A DNA stretch of 64,000 bases from Neckera pumila (GCA_963969595.1 OZ018409.1:8384520-8448519); one strand, 5' to 3'; positions 1-12,950 are shown, counted from the first letter of the stretch. Notes: generated by a model not told the origin, from the letters alone. Made by a program: numbers and translations.

Positions 1-194
1 TGCTTTGTTGACTTTGGGTGGCATAACTTTTGTTCCTGGGCACCGATTGAAAAATATATATATATTTTTAGAAAGCTAATGTGATTTCCTATCTTCAAAA
101 AAAGTTTCAAAAAATCAGGTCAAATTTTCAGGTCGCACAAGCCTACCCAAAATCCCAAGTGTACCCCGAGGGGACTTTGGTAGTTTAGGGTTAA
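1..194 (+). mobile_element. piggyBac-type MITE, family A, right end (truncated by window start)
   Basis: The sequence matches the right part of the complete family A copies (for example 38230-38423): the conserved GCATAACTTTTGTTCC stretch, a run resembling AAAGTTTCAAAAAATCAGG, then CTACCCAAAATCCCA. It ends in a degenerate TTTAGGG followed by TTAA at 191-194. The terminus is worn compared with the CTTTAGGGG consensus, so this is an old copy. No coding capacity is visible. Confidence 0.7.
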
Positions 195-461
195 CATAAG
201 GATAAAACTTTGCCTTCCAATTAGGTCCGCTTCCTAAATCCAGCACTTCCTACAAACAACACAATATAGATTTCACATTTTTTTTAATATTACATCAAAT
301 TGTAAACAATGATTTGAAACTTATAGGAACAAAACCATTTGAATATTCATACCATATAGCAACTAATTAATCAAAATTGCAAGAGACCAACTTACATAAG
401 ATATAGAAGAGTCTTCCAATACCGCTTTTTGCATAGCGTTCCCTACCCAATTCTTAAAATC

Positions 462-3231
462 TTAGGATACAATAGAGGCACCTTCTTCCAATGTACTAGA
501 ATAAATATTCCTCCAAGGTTTAAGCCTATCATCATTCATGAGTACAAAACAATGGGCTTGCTCATAGAACATGGGCTGCATTTTCTTTTCAGCATGTACA
601 ATTGGAAATTGCATTGAAGAAGACTCTTCCTTATCTTCTACCCACAACTGGGGTGCATGCTTATCCAATTGAGTAGTGTATTCAACGACAAAATGCATGG
701 CTTCAGCTAAGAGATATCCCTCCGCCATGCACCTCTCTGGCCTTGCTCTCTATCGCACCCAACCTTTCAACTGCGTCATGTACCTCTCGATGAAGTACAT
801 CCATCTTGTTGACACAGGACAGCATAAAGCCACTTCTTCCACCAAATGCACCACCAAGTGCACTTGAATGTCCAGAAAAACCGGGGAGAAATTTCTTTCA
901 AACAAACAAAGGATCTCAGCAGCTTCTACGGCCGTAGCTGAAATCTCTTACTTCAAAATAGTCTTAACACAAATCCATCTGAAAAGTTTTCCTAATTTAT
1001 AAATCATATTGCAAATAGGCTTTGTGAGAGTCCCCCTCATTGCTACAGGTAGTAGATACTGTAACAAATTGTGGTAATCATGAGTTTTCATCCCTACAAT
1101 CTTCCTATCCTTGAACTTGTAGCGAAATGAGGATCCAAAGCCAGATGGAGAGCGAATACTTTGTAAGACATCCACCACATGGTCGAATTCAGATTTAGTC
1201 CAAATCCACTAAGGTACTCTATCAAGAGAACCATCTTCTTTCCACAAATATTGCATGACCCCCAACTCCTTCATTTCTTCCCTCAACTCTTGTGAATCAG
1301 CCTTCGTTCCTTTTCATTTTATAATATCTTCAATAAAGATGCACAAACATTCTTCTCAATGTACATGGGATCTAGAAGATGCAGTACTAGGAGATCTTGC
1401 ATAAAAACCCATCATAAGATACAATAATATGTGCTTATGCGGTAGTTTTAAAATTAATTAATGTACCTATAGGAATAAGATCATGCAAACAAAATGGTGT
1501 CAACACTAATAACATTGGGCAACATGAGGCACAACACATTATACCTGCCAATATGGTAAATCATTGAACTTTGAAAAAGCCTTCATTCCTGTCTCTTCCA
1601 TAGAAATTTCTCCCATCTGGTATTTGTCCCATTTACTCAAACGCGTCAATCCATCCACTCTTTTTGGTGTTGATCTTCTTTCTACCTTTCCACCAAAAAA
1701 CTTTGCATATTGAGCTCCACGCCAAGGATGTGAAACACTAAGAAATTTTCTATAGCCTCTGTATACAACTTTACCCAAAGGTTTAGAACTTCGAGAATTA
1801 ATTTCCTCTGGACCGCAAATGGGACAAGCACGGAGTCCTTGTGTTTGAAGAGAGGAGCACACTCCATATCCAGGGTAATCATGTAATGTCCACAATAGGA
1901 CAGCACGCATTTTGAATGTTTGGGAACCAATGGGTTTGAACACATCTCGCACCATGGCTCCATTCTCCCACAAATTGTGTAATTCATCAATGATGGGGGC
2001 AATGTAGACATTGAAGTCTTTCACCTTTTTTCCCTATGTTATAAAAAGAAGAGCACACAATTTTAGAAGTGGTCACTTCAGTAATTCACTGCAGAATTTT
2101 CATCCAATGATTTCATTTAAACAAAACATATGATTTTATTTAAGAAAATGCTTCAAAAATTTAATTAATAAATCTACACCCATAAGTGTAGTATTACCTG
2201 GTATTATAGCTGCAAGCAAGATATGGGTACCCTTTATAGTTAACCATGGAGGTAGGTTGTAAATAGGTAGTAATATTGGCCATGTGAAATGATTTGTGGA
2301 ATTATTTCCAAATGGATTCACTCCATCAGTAGCCAATCCTTGGAAAACATGTCGACCTTTTTCACCCTTCAAAAAATCATATTTGTTCTCTATATGTTGC
2401 CATGCCTCTCCATTAGCTAGAATTCTCATCACTCCATCATCACTCCTATTCTCTGAGTGCCACCTCATGAGCTTTGAAAGTTTAGGACTATGGTACAACA
2501 CTCTCAAATGTGGTGTTATTGGGAAGTAATGCATTTTCTGTAAAATCCATTTCAATGAAAGTCATACAATTATTGGAATTAAAATCATAAAAAACTACAT
2601 GAAGCACCACCCTTATGCTACATGAATTCTTCATATATGTATGTATACATGTATAAAAGCAAAAAAGATGAAAGAATAATCATACCTTTTGTGGGACCTT
2701 GTTAGTTTGCATATCCTCCCGGTATCAAGACTTGAGACATTTAGGGTTTGAGCAAGAACTAGCATTCTTTAGGCGTCCATAATACAAAGTTTCATCACAA
2801 GGACATGCATGAATAGTCTCGTAATCTAGTCCTATTTATGTAATTGTTTTCCTTGCCTTGCCTCTGGTTTGTGGTATGGTGCAATTTCTTCCTTTTGGAA
2901 TTACATGTTGAACTATTGCATGCAAAATGGCATCCATAGCAACATTTGAAATACCAAATTTGGCTTGGATGTTAAAAAACTAGATGATGAAACCTAACCT
3001 ACTAGTATGAGCTCCATCATATATAGGTGTAGTTGCTTCTTTTTCCACATAATATTCTCTGTCCTCTAAATCTTCAGAAGCTTCACGTAGAAAACCAAGA
3101 GGAACCTGTGGACTTCCAAGGTCATCTTCTGGTGCAACACGTGTCCCATATTGGTTCAATATGAACTCTGACATAATGACTTGTTCCGCCAAAGGCTCTG
3201 ACTGATGAATTGTGGTTCCATGCCTTCCCAA
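462..3231 (-). pseudogene. Dead CACTA (En/Spm) TNP2-type transposase
   Basis: Conserved blocks of a plant CACTA TNP2 transposase occur in the expected order on the minus strand, in different frames and with stops. At about 2710-2860 is a block reading ETIHACPCDETLYYGR then C-x4-C, the TNP2 zinc-ribbon region. At 2136-2555 are LMRWHSENRSDDGVMR, GLATDGVNPFG and YNLPPW. At 1539-2024 is the catalytic-core region (FNVYIAPIIDEL, LWTLHDYPGYG, CPICG). At about 1340-1380 is LHLLDPMYIEKNVC. DUF4218 blocks follow: KTHDYHNLLQYLLPVAMRG (948-1178) and MAEGYLLAEA (462-728). In-frame stops lie near 2981, near 2835 and after the C-x4-C block, and frames change between blocks. The element once coded for the CACTA transposase that binds terminal repeats; this copy cannot. 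I did not find its terminal repeats. The family call is firm; the limits are approximate. Confidence 0.9.
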
Positions 3232-5923
3232 GGTGTGTGGTTGGAGTCTCTCTTATGTGTGATTGGGTCTGCAATCCCTCTGGATTCTACTCCCGCCATA
3301 TACAAGTTCTACAAAAATAAAGACAAAAAACATATCCATTCCATTTTAATGCTTAAAATATGAATCTCAGAAATTCAAAAACACTGTGGTAGTGCCTTAA
3401 CAAAAACCAAAGGACAAAAGCTAAGAAGACAATGAAGATGGTATATTGACGACCACCCTAAATTCACCTAAATTGTAATTTCATGTTTAGAGGTTCATAA
3501 TACATTTAAAATATTAGTCTCCAAAGCAATGCTAAAATATTCATTCTTATTTATTTCTTAACAAATTCCTAGGCAGCATGAGATCCTTCAGTTCACTTAT
3601 TAGAGTACCACCTTCTGAAGTTTAAAAAAAATAAAGCCTACAAATTGCAAGATCACAATGTTGTAGTTCACCCAAAATTCAAATCAAAAGTAGTTTTCAA
3701 GTCTTCCTAAATGGTCGGATATAATCATTCATATTTTGTGCCCACAAATGTCTAGATCTAACAACTTATTAGTCCATAAGATTTATTAAAGAAATAAGTT
3801 TGAAATACATATAAAATATCTAAACCCAAAAATATTTCATATTCATATTTGAAAAAATAGAAAATAGAAAAATTGAGAAAATGATTTGGAATACTGAATT
3901 GGTAAGAATTTAGATATGGAATTGAAACATGTCAATCCCAATGGTTTTTATGCAACAACAAATAACTACATCCTATGATTTTATGATTTTTTTAAAATAT
4001 TGAAAATTCCATTCTTAGTGAGAAATCCAAAATTTCTATATAGCCAAAAAATGTTGCTTGGTCCTTTAGGGGTTAACTTCTCTAAAATTAGGTTGTTATT
4101 TTGTGGAAGAAAAAATATCCTTGTTGTTGATTTGGTATTCCAAAAGTTTTCTTCTACATAAATAATGAATACATAGTATTTAGTTATGGTAATTTGTTTT
4201 ATAAACTTGTAAGATTCAACTGCCAATTATTTCATCCAAAACTCTCATAACTACCATTTCCATTTTCAAGAGTTAACAATCTTACAAAACTTTTTCTTCT
4301 TGCATACTTACCTGCAGGATGTTTTAATAGACATGAATGGTAACATATAGAAGACCTTTCAGAAAGTTAAAGCACATAAATTTCAAAGTACTTGTATTCA
4401 AAGTCATGAATTTTTTTTTTCACATTGTGGTCCTACATGAGAAAACTTTCAATATTCTTCAATTTGTAATCAAATATTGTAAAGTTTAAGTTAAAAGAAT
4501 TTTATGTTGTTGTGAATATTGCAAGTATTAAAGAAATATAAATATAAACATCAATTTTTCTTATTTTAAAAAATGAATACTAAAAAGTACAAAATTGAAG
4601 AAAAAACAAGTTTGTTAAAATTACAAAGATGGAACTTGATTGCACTACTTCCAATGGTTAGGTTGTTCTTTGAAGCAACCTTTTTTTGGTTTGTGAATAT
4701 TTAGTTAAAAACAAATTGAATGAATGATGTTGCCAATTTTTTGCTACAGTTGTCAAAAGAATAAGATGCTCCATAACCTTCGCATCACTAATGTAAATTG
4801 AAAAATTCAAAGCTATCTATGTGGACAAAAAGTAATCTACTAAAGAACTAATAGAATTCCTATTTGGCATTTCAAATTTAGGGGGTTGTATATTGATGTC
4901 CAAGGATCTTAGATTTGTATATAAGATGGTATAAAATTTCTCCTAGAAAATAGTTGAAATCAAAATTGTATTCCAAAAAGTTTAATTTTATGTTTCCATT
5001 TTATCCAAGGAAATTCAAGCTATTAAGACTAAAAATTGAGAATATACAAGCATATCCTAAATTGAAGGTGCCTCACCATAGGAACAATGGGATTTTTGAA
5101 TGTACACAACAAATTTATATATGCGTCAATTTTAGAAATTGAATGATTGATATAATAAGAATTTTTTTTGAAATATCATCAAAAAAGTTGGAATCATTCT
5201 AATTAAGTTGTGTTCTTCATTATACAAAATTGAACCTAGTATTCTTAAAATTGCCATAAACACCACTTTGAAAGGATTTCCTGTAGACCTAGTTTGTTTG
5301 TTAATACCAAAGAATAGGAATGTCCACGAAAATGTTTTTTTCTCATCCTTGGAACTCCTTTTGAATGTGTAAAATTTTTTAATTTGCTCCATTTCTCTAC
5401 AAGATTGCATTTCCTACATACTATTTTAAATACAAGCTTCTAACATTGAAAATTTGAAAAAACAAAAAAGCAAAAAATATGTCAATTTCATTAATCTTAA
5501 AGACCCTATTTTATAGAATTTAGAAATGTGTTGCATTACATTGAGAATTTGCCATTGAAAATGTGAAGAAGACACATTGTCCTTCTAGTTTTTATGGAGT
5601 TTATCAAATTAGAATGATTTAAATTATTTCAATTACATATAAATATAAACAACATTGTTTTAAAAAAATTTATTTTTCAAAAAGTTTTCATTTGTTTAGT
5701 TTTGAAAGAAACTATATAGCATATAAAAAAAAATTTGAACATGCCTTGAAGGTACCCTTATACTACATGTTATGTGCACTTTGAAAAGATAGAAAATGAG
5801 TTATTTTACATTTGTAAATGAATGATAGAAAATAGCGCATTGCCTAAAAAAACATGATTACTTGCTTTCGAGATTAAATCCATTTTATATGAAAATTAAA
5901 TAATATAGTGCAGAGATTTGAAA
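3232..5923. other. AT-rich intergenic stretch, no gene seen
   Basis: Very AT-rich sequence with no convincing exon. The only structured item I recognise is a short MITE terminus at about 4010-4076. It may include degraded non-coding parts of the CACTA element to its left. Confidence 0.5.
4010..4076. mobile_element. Terminus of a TTAA-flanked MITE (family B-like)
   Basis: A worn fragment ends with GGTCCTTTAGGGGTTAA, TTAA at 4073-4076, preceded by a CCAAAAAATG stretch like the family B end at 50880-50914. Only the terminus is recognisable; the rest of the element is too diverged or deleted. Confidence 0.55.
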
Positions 5924-5950
5924 TTAATTTGCAGATTGAAAAGTACATAC

Positions 5951-6322
5951 CTTGTACGTTTCCCCCATAGACCACTTCTGAATATGCCTTTGAACCACAG
6001 ATTTCAATCTAATAGATGGAGTATGAAGTAATTTGCATTTTTTGCAAGGACGTGCAAGACTAAATTCCAAAGCGTCGGACAATTCCTCTGCATCAGTAGG
6101 CTCAATATGTTGGAATGGAATGGGATGGCTAGGAAGTTCTTGCTCAACTTCGTGTGCAGGGTTATTGCTGCTGGATTCTCCACTTTGAGAGCTACCATCA
6201 TTCTTATGACGTTGACGTTTCTTTGAATTCTGAGATGGGTCAATATTCCAGTCAAGTATATTACTTGTATCTTCTTTGGAAACTGGCAAGTAATCTTGCA
6301 CATCAAATTTTTTACGCACCAT
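5951..6322 (-). CDS. Orphan internal exon, unknown protein (possibly CACTA-associated)
   Basis: An open exon of about 124 codons on the minus strand is bounded by plausible splice signals. A TTTTATCTACAG acceptor lies just upstream of CCATGG, and a GTATGT donor follows the codons for ...GETYK. The peptide begins MVRKKFDVQDYLPVSKEDT. It has a basic stretch (KKRQRHKND, a possible nuclear signal), a Ser/Asn-rich stretch, an acidic stretch and a CKKCKLL cysteine pair. I do not recognise a family. It lies upstream of, and on the same strand as, the dead TNP2 gene, so it may be a 5' exon of the same element or a captured host exon. No neighbouring exon was identified. Confidence 0.35.
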
Positions 6323-6589
6323 GGCTGTAGATAAAATGCACTTCAATAGTTAGTATATATTTGTTTGTGTGCATGTAGATGTAATGGCATATGTAGGTGC
6401 AAGGAAATAGATGCTTACATAAATTTGAAGGAATTATGAAAAATTAGTTTCCATACTAGTTTCAATTTTTAAGTATTTATAAAATAAATCCTGAGGAAAG
6501 AACATAGTAGCTCCAAATTATGATTTCAACTTGAATGAGTTCTTGTATACTTTATGAGAATTTCTTGATTGTATAGAAGTTCAAAAAGA

Positions 6590-7250
6590 TTGGGAGGAAC
6601 TCCAAAAGTCTCAAGGCCTTTTTCCATCAAAAATCACTCAAAATTGCTATTTCTATTGCTAAAAATAGTGAATTCAAATTTTTTTGACATATCTAACTAT
6701 AGGATCTTGTTGTACACTAGTATATATATGTATGTATAGGAAAAATTTCAAAAACTTTGATTTCATAGAATGCTAGATATTTGCATTTAAAGTGAAGTTA
6801 TTTTTTTTGTCCTCATGTAGGTTTTTGGCTTTTAATCATTTGAACTTAGAAAGTTCTAATACTAACGATTGTGAATTTCAGAATTTCTCTGCTGAAGAAT
6901 TCAATTGTTATTTCAGAAAAAAAATTAAAAAAAAAAAATTAATTTTCACTCATTGAGAAATTGATAAATAGAATTAGATTCAAGATTCAAAGAAAATATA
7001 AATCTTTAATAGCTCAAAGATGATATAAGAACAGAACAATATCAATAGTGACATTGTTCGACTAAAAGATCTTAACCTTGAGTTTTTGTTTTTCTTTAGA
7101 ATTGTGAAGATACAATACAAAAATGATCTTCTAGAAGTTTTTTTTGAAGTGAGTCCTCTAATTGGCCAGTAAACACGATTGTCTATGACTTTCACATAAC
7201 AAATCCAAATGTTATGAAAAGAAGCATTCTATGTGGATTACAAAAATGTA
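6590..7250 (+). mobile_element. Degenerate piggyBac-type MITE (family A relative)
   Basis: The order of motifs follows family A from its left end: a CAAGGCCTTTTTCCATC-like end, an AAATTGCTATTTCTATTGC stretch, TAACTATAGGATCTTG, then AAATTTCAAAAACTTTGA. About 550 bp later comes CACATAACAAATCCAAATG. Point differences and missing TTAA ends mark it as an old copy. Confidence 0.5.
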
Positions 7251-8218
7251 TAAAAATGATATGAATTTATCTTTGTAAATAAAGGTTATGCATGTGTGTG
7301 TGGTTGTTGTTTGTGAAATTAATGAAAGGAGCTAATTGTGCCATAATTTTTTACCTTAGTGAATAATTGAAATTAAAATTGTCTGACCACAAAGGTAATG
7401 CAGTTGTCTATCTTCACAAAAAATTAAAGAAACCATTGCAAATATTGAGACCAGAGGTCAATTGATTATAGTCATATTTTATATGTAGATGTGCCATTAT
7501 GACAATGAGAGATAAGATTCATAGCATTGTGGATGGTATTTGTGGAAAAGCACTACAATTTTTCATATTATTTATGAAGAGTTCAGACGGATTAGCAAGT
7601 GGAGTGATTTGAACCCTACACCTAAGTATTTCTCTTACTTTAACAAATATAGAAGTTAGAAGTGGCAAGACAGGAGTGGGGAGCCGACCTTAGCCACAAT
7701 ACGCTTCAAGTTCACATAATTTTAGTGCAGTAAATATAGATGTGAGAAGTGGAAAGAAAGGGTTAGGAAGCATACCTTCACCACACGGTCCTTGAACTTC
7801 ACGGAGCTCCTATTTTTGACGGTACACGTTTTCCACAGTCTCCGTGTAGGTAGTACATAAATTTGCATTTGCATCTGTGTTCTTGCTAACACCAGAGTTG
7901 TCACAATTTCTTTAGTGTTGAAGTGTTTGCATGTGAAGTTGTCACTATGCTAGTGGAGCATCTTGTTGTTTAGAACCGTATTGTAGTGGCAATGTTGTGG
8001 AAGCTGTTTTGTAGAGGCAAGTGTTGTGGTACTGGCGACCAGTCTTGGCAATTAGTGTTACTACTAGAGAGGCAGTCAAAACCAAGACAAAACCAACACA
8101 TTTTTGTTAATTTTTTACTAAACCAACATAAAAATGATTTTTCCTAATCAAATACTTTTTTTTAGACCGCATCAACAGGTTTTCTATTGGTTCAATGTAA
8201 ATCAACAAAATTCTGTTA
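7251..8218. other. Intergenic, no gene seen
   Basis: Mixed AT-rich sequence with short open frames only. A slightly less AT-rich patch at about 7600-8050 gives no recognisable protein on either strand. Confidence 0.4.
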
Positions 8219-8462
8219 AATTTTTTGAAATTTCAAGAATCTTTAGGAATCTTTTTGGAATCTTCAAGAATCTTTAGGAATCTTTTAGGATCTATTGGAA
8301 TCTATTAGAATCTATTAGAATCTTTTGAAAATCTATTGAAATCTATTGGAATCTTTTGGAATCTGTTAGAATCTTTTGAGAATCTTTTGAAATCTATTGA
8401 AATCTTTGGATTTCTTTGGATTTCTTTGGAATCTTTTGGAATCTTTTTAAATCATTTGCAAT
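8219..8462 (+). repeat. Degenerate minisatellite, GAATCTTTTG-type units
   Basis: About 240 bp of imperfect tandem units of about 10-12 bp. They centre on GAATCTTTTGGAATCT with variants GAATCTATTG, GAATCTTTAG and GGATTTCTTTG. The open frame through it (8336-8524) is only a by-product of the repeat and is not called as a gene. Confidence 0.8.
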
Positions 8463-9374
8463 CTTATATGGAGTATGAATTTGGAATATTAGTTTTAATC
8501 AAGTTTTTAACAAGTATAATTTGATTTTGAATTTGATTTGAATTCCAATGATATTCTACAGCTACAATTCAAATTCAGAATTTGATCAAAATTTTAATCA
8601 AATTCAATACTAGATCAAAATATAATTTAAATAACTTAATGAAAATTTAGACTTTGATTCAACTCTGATCAATTCAAATTCTTATGCAATTCTCATTTAG
8701 TTTTCTGCAATAGATAATTTAATTAGAATTCAAATTTATAATCTGATTGAATTTCTAACTTATATTTTAAAATATAATACAATAAATATACATGGTAATG
8801 GATTTTGGAGATTTCACCAAGATGCTTACAATAGATTACTCAAAAATTAAGATTCTTCATAATTTTTTCATTACAAATTCAAATTAAATGAATCAAAGCT
8901 TTACATATACTTTGAATTATAATATTTGAAATAAAAATTATACTTGTAGAAAGAAGAATAAGATTTGCTACTCTATGACAAAGTTCACCAAAATCGGGGT
9001 GATAGGAACTTACTTGAAATCCATCTTGTCCCCTCAGAAGACAATAGTAAATTAGGGATTAAATTGTGAATTCTAAGTGTTGAACTATTCAAAATGTAAA
9101 TTTTGAACTATTCAAAATCTAGATTATTCAAACTTCTAAATTTGAGCTATTTAATTCTAAATTTTGGCCAAACCACCTCTACAAAAATGCTTGTCAGATT
9201 TTCAAAACAAGTTAAATTTAATTGAAAATTTTATCACTTAAAGTAGACTTTAGTAGCCTTCATTTCCAACAACTTTCATGCAAAAAAGACTTTCTATGAA
9301 GGAGATATAGGCCTCCAAAGTCTGCACCATGGAATGTATTTTTTAACTTTATCTTTAAGATTCGGTGTTTTTCA

Positions 9375-9721
9375 AACTCAGCAGACTTCAGAGGTCATTT
9401 AGGCATAGAAAAAAAACTTTCTTTAAAAAACTTCCAACTAATAAAAGTTGGGAAATTAAGTTAAATTTCACCTCCAAAAATTCTTTTGCAACTTAGAGTC
9501 TCCAATAAAAAATTATGGACAAAATTCAGAGAGGATGTTTAAAAATGTCAAAGAAAATGTCCTCTCTGAATTTTGTCCATAACTTTTGATCGGAGACGTG
9601 AAATTGCAAAAGAATTGTCGGAGGTGAAAGTTAACTTAATTTCCCAACTTTTGTTAGTTGGAAGATTTAAAAAAAAAGTTGTTTTACTATGCCTAAATGG
9701 CCTCTGAAGTCTGCTGAGTTC
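9375..9721. repeat. Long fold-back (inverted repeat), about 170-bp arms
   Basis: The sequence from AACTCAGCAGACTTCAGAGG at about 9375 reads back on the other strand from about 9721, with the centre near 9548 around a GTCAAAG spacer. Arms match across their length with scattered mismatches and small indels. Paired landmarks are the CATTTAGGCATAG stretch and the GGACAAAATTCAGAGAGGA stretch next to the centre. It shares arm sequence with the larger fold-back at 51625-52285. No protein is coded. Confidence 0.9.
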
Positions 9722-9784
9722 ACAATCAAGTGGAAAAACTAGCGAAAATCTAAACAAATAAAATTGTAACCCCCATATATACAT

Positions 9785-10020
9785 GTAGATGTTTACATAG
9801 TACCTTGGTTGGAACCAAGGTTACTAGCCTTGAGGTGCCGGGTTCGACCCTCACCATGGTTGCATGTGTGGAGCTACCACGTGGCAGTCAACGAGTGGCC
9901 AGATTGGTGGCTGCCACGTGTCATTAAGACTTTAAAAAGTTTTTTTGTTTTTTTTTTAAGAAAAATTTAAAAGTTTTTTAAAAGTTTTTTAAAAGTTTTT
10001 TAAAAGTTTTTTTTTACCAA
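9785..10020 (+). mobile_element. Candidate tRNA-derived SINE
   Basis: A possible Pol III A box (TAGTACCTTGG, 9798-9808) lies about 33 bp before a good B box (GGTTCGACCC, 9841-9850). The body ends in a tail of repeated AAAAGTTTTTT units (about 9934-10017). The head contains a perfect 9-bp stem with a 2-base spacer (9802-9821) and the body a 10-bp stem, CACGTGGCAG (9878-9887) with CTGCCACGTG (9911-9920). No target duplication was seen, so this could be a chance B box inside another repeat. Confidence 0.4.
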
Positions 10021-10369
10021 GAAAAAACCAATAGAAATGTGTTGGTAGCAAGGTCCAAACCAAGTGTTCCTAATCCAGAGGAAGAACCAACAGAATTTCT
10101 GTTGAATTTCTATTAAAATGGAACGATTTCTTCTGGTAGTGGCATGTAGAGCGGTTGATTTGGTTTGGCATGTCTATCAAGGTTGTTTTGAAGTACGTTT
10201 CATACCTATCACAAGAAATGCATGTTTGTTAGTGTTGTTCTTTCAAATCTTTTAGAAGTATATGAGCTTTATTGAAACAAAAACATCCTTTCATATTTCA
10301 TTTGTTTTAGTGGAAGTATGAAAGGATTCTACAACCACATATAGTGCCATCCTTTTTAGTGATGCATGA

Positions 10370-12950
10370 TTGGAAAGTGTTTGTGGATTGGGGCGTACTA
10401 AGTGCATGCAAATGGGAAAACAGTCTAAAAAGGAGGACACGAGGCCAGTGCAGCTAAAACAGTCGTTGTTGGTGTCTTCAAAGGAGGTACCAAAGGAAAC
10501 AACTTCCAAAGATGGTGCAGTTTCCCCCTCAACTAGTAATTCCAGCAATGACATGGAGAAGGAGCAATGGACGAAGAGCATACAAGGGACTAGTATTGAA
10601 GCCCTACTTCCTGAAAAGATCACATAGTGGATTTGAGAACAAGTGCAAAATTCAAGATATCACCAAAGAAGCCACCTTTATGTTCATTGTCTCTCCACCC
10701 AAGGCTAGAAGTGGTGGTCGACTTGGCTTAGATGCAGAGGTTGAGTGGAGATGAAAGGAGGAGCCCAAGCCCAAGCTTGGTGGAGCAACAAGCCAAAAGA
10801 AGTCCACAAGTTTACGACGTAGGGACTCCAACTGAGGTACCTCTAGTATCTTCTATATTTCTTGTATCTTCTATATGTCTTACAAAGGAAGGAAACGCTA
10901 TGTCAGTGGGAGTCAAAAGCATCTTTGACTTTTTCCTCTCCAAGGGTGGATGTAAAAGGACTTCTACATGCAATAATGTAGTGACAAAGAATTCAATGGA
11001 GAAGGAGAGTGTACCTCTTGGAACTCCTTTGCTATAGGATCAAATTTGCATGATTCCAAACCCTAGAACCGGCATGTCAAAGTCCAATGAAAAGATACTC
11101 CAGAAGATTATCTTTTCAAGTTGATAAGGTAGTAGAAAAGGACGTGGAGAGACCACGTCATCCACCACTTCCCATTATATGTCATCCGGAGACCGTCTTA
11201 GAGGGTATTAACAGTGACTCAAGGTTGTGTGCCAAGGTCAAATTCAGTGTTAGTAGTAATAAACAATCCAATTGAGAAGTTTGTAAATGTGGTCAATGAG
11301 AAATTGCTAGCAACACCACTGCCAATGGTTGCCAATGTTGAAGGTCTACGTGCACAAACGTATTGAACATCACCAAGGGAAGACTGTTGACAAGAAGAAG
11401 TTTTAAGTATTCAATAGAGAATGCACATTCTCATGCAGTCGCTCTCTCTAGATGAAAGAACTGCTTTCATTGCTTCTCATGGTGTGGATGTTCTAGCTAT
11501 GCCAGTTGAAGGCATAATTGAAGGAAATCAAGTACAATTGGAGGAGTCTATGTCCCAACCAGAGCTTGACAAATTGGCAATATTCAAAAAGAAAAAAAGA
11601 AAATCTAGGGTTTTGAAGAAAAGAATGCAAACATTGCAGGTGTGTCCTATTGAAGTGGAAAGTGACTCAAATGATGACTTATAGGCACCAATTACAACAC
11701 TCGAGTTGATGAGGATCCCGAAGGTGGAGCATGGCAATCAAAAAGAAGTGCTTAAAATTAGGTAGAAGCAAAGGAGGGCCAAAATAAAAAGGACCAAAAT
11801 TTCAAAGGAGGTCATACTAACACCTCCTGCAAAGTGTATAAAGGTTGGATCCTCTTCTACTACCTCATCTCCAAAATCCCTAAAGTTACCAAGATTGGAA
11901 TTTTGGGAGATGGAAGGTGTTGGATAGGGAAAGTTGATCCACCTCCTGTTGAAATGAACAAGTACAATGAGCCTATAGGAGAGTTTCTAAACCACATGAG
12001 ACAATTTGCCTTTGACCAAGCTTGTTATATTTTCCCGTGGGACATACATTGGTTCAAGCAAAAAAAAGAGTTGAAGGTGCTATTTGTTAAGAAAATTAGA
12101 GAAATATACAACGGCAACTAGGAAGAAAAACCACTTCTGTCAGCAATTGGGGCCAATATACGTGAGCGCCGGTGCAGACGTGTACGGAATTTTCAAATGT
12201 ATGACAAGAAAGAGAATGTTAGAAGGCCACCAGTTGCAGTGTCGATTCATGGAATGAGATCTATCTACAGTCAAAGAGCATGACAAGAGAGCAAAAGGCA
12301 TTGTTGTGTCGAGAAGCAAAGACAGTTGAACTGAAGAAGAAAGGATACACTCATAAATGTGGACGTGGAAGATATGCATCAGTCATAGAGAGATTTGTAA
12401 GGGCATGTTGTTGGTTAATTTTTTTGAGGTTCTATTGAAAATGATCTACATAGACATAGGTGAATTGAAATGAAATTTTGTTGTTATTATAGGTTCTCTA
12501 ATTCATGGTTCACACCATCAACATGGATGCTATTGTTTAAAAAAATTAGAGAATAAGTAATTGAAGACATCTTTTATTTGTCACTTGTGAAGGTTATGTG
12601 ATACCTCTCGGGACACATGTAATCACTTGACTCTGGTAGCATAGAACGTAGGGTTTTTCAATGACATTGTGTTTTTTATTTTGTTCTCAGAAAGATAAAT
12701 TTAACTGGTCTCCATCCAATGAAGAGGTCCAATTTGGAGCTAAGTTTGGGTTCCATGCTTTGGAACAGAGGACAATGACTACAACCTCAAGCAAAGAAAT
12801 AGAGGAAGCACATTTCATTGCAGTTGTGGAAGTCGAAGAGAAGCATTTGACAGGTGGGACTACATTGAAGGCATGCAATAGTCGTGAATTCAATTCTACT
12901 AGTTCAAAGAGTGAGTATGATGGAGAAGCCAAATCCATTTTGTGAAAGGG
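10370..12950 (+). pseudogene. Degenerate multi-frame coding remnant, possibly Ptta/En/Spm transposon protein
   Basis: A run of open frames on the plus strand (10370-10627, 10732-11037, 11087-11275, 11421-11684, 11834-12121, 12661-12945) has protein-like composition: Ser/Lys/Glu-rich, with KKKKRKSR at about 11587-11610. It is interrupted by stops and frame changes. At 11950-12200 the peptide around NEPIGEFLNHMRQFAFDQ, reading through a TAG at 12119 into a basic KPLLSAIGANIRER segment, loosely resembles the plant transposase domain Transposase_24. That identity is weak. It may instead be the gag-like part of some other element or a decayed host gene. No intact product can be made from it. Confidence 0.35.

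Noticed and set aside
8336..8524. 62-codon frame MKSIGIFWNLL...
   Set aside because: Translation of a minisatellite, not a protein.
9841..9850. A tRNA gene at the B-box-like GGTTCGACCC
   Set aside because: No acceptor stem, anticodon arm or cloverleaf could be formed around it; kept only as a SINE candidate.
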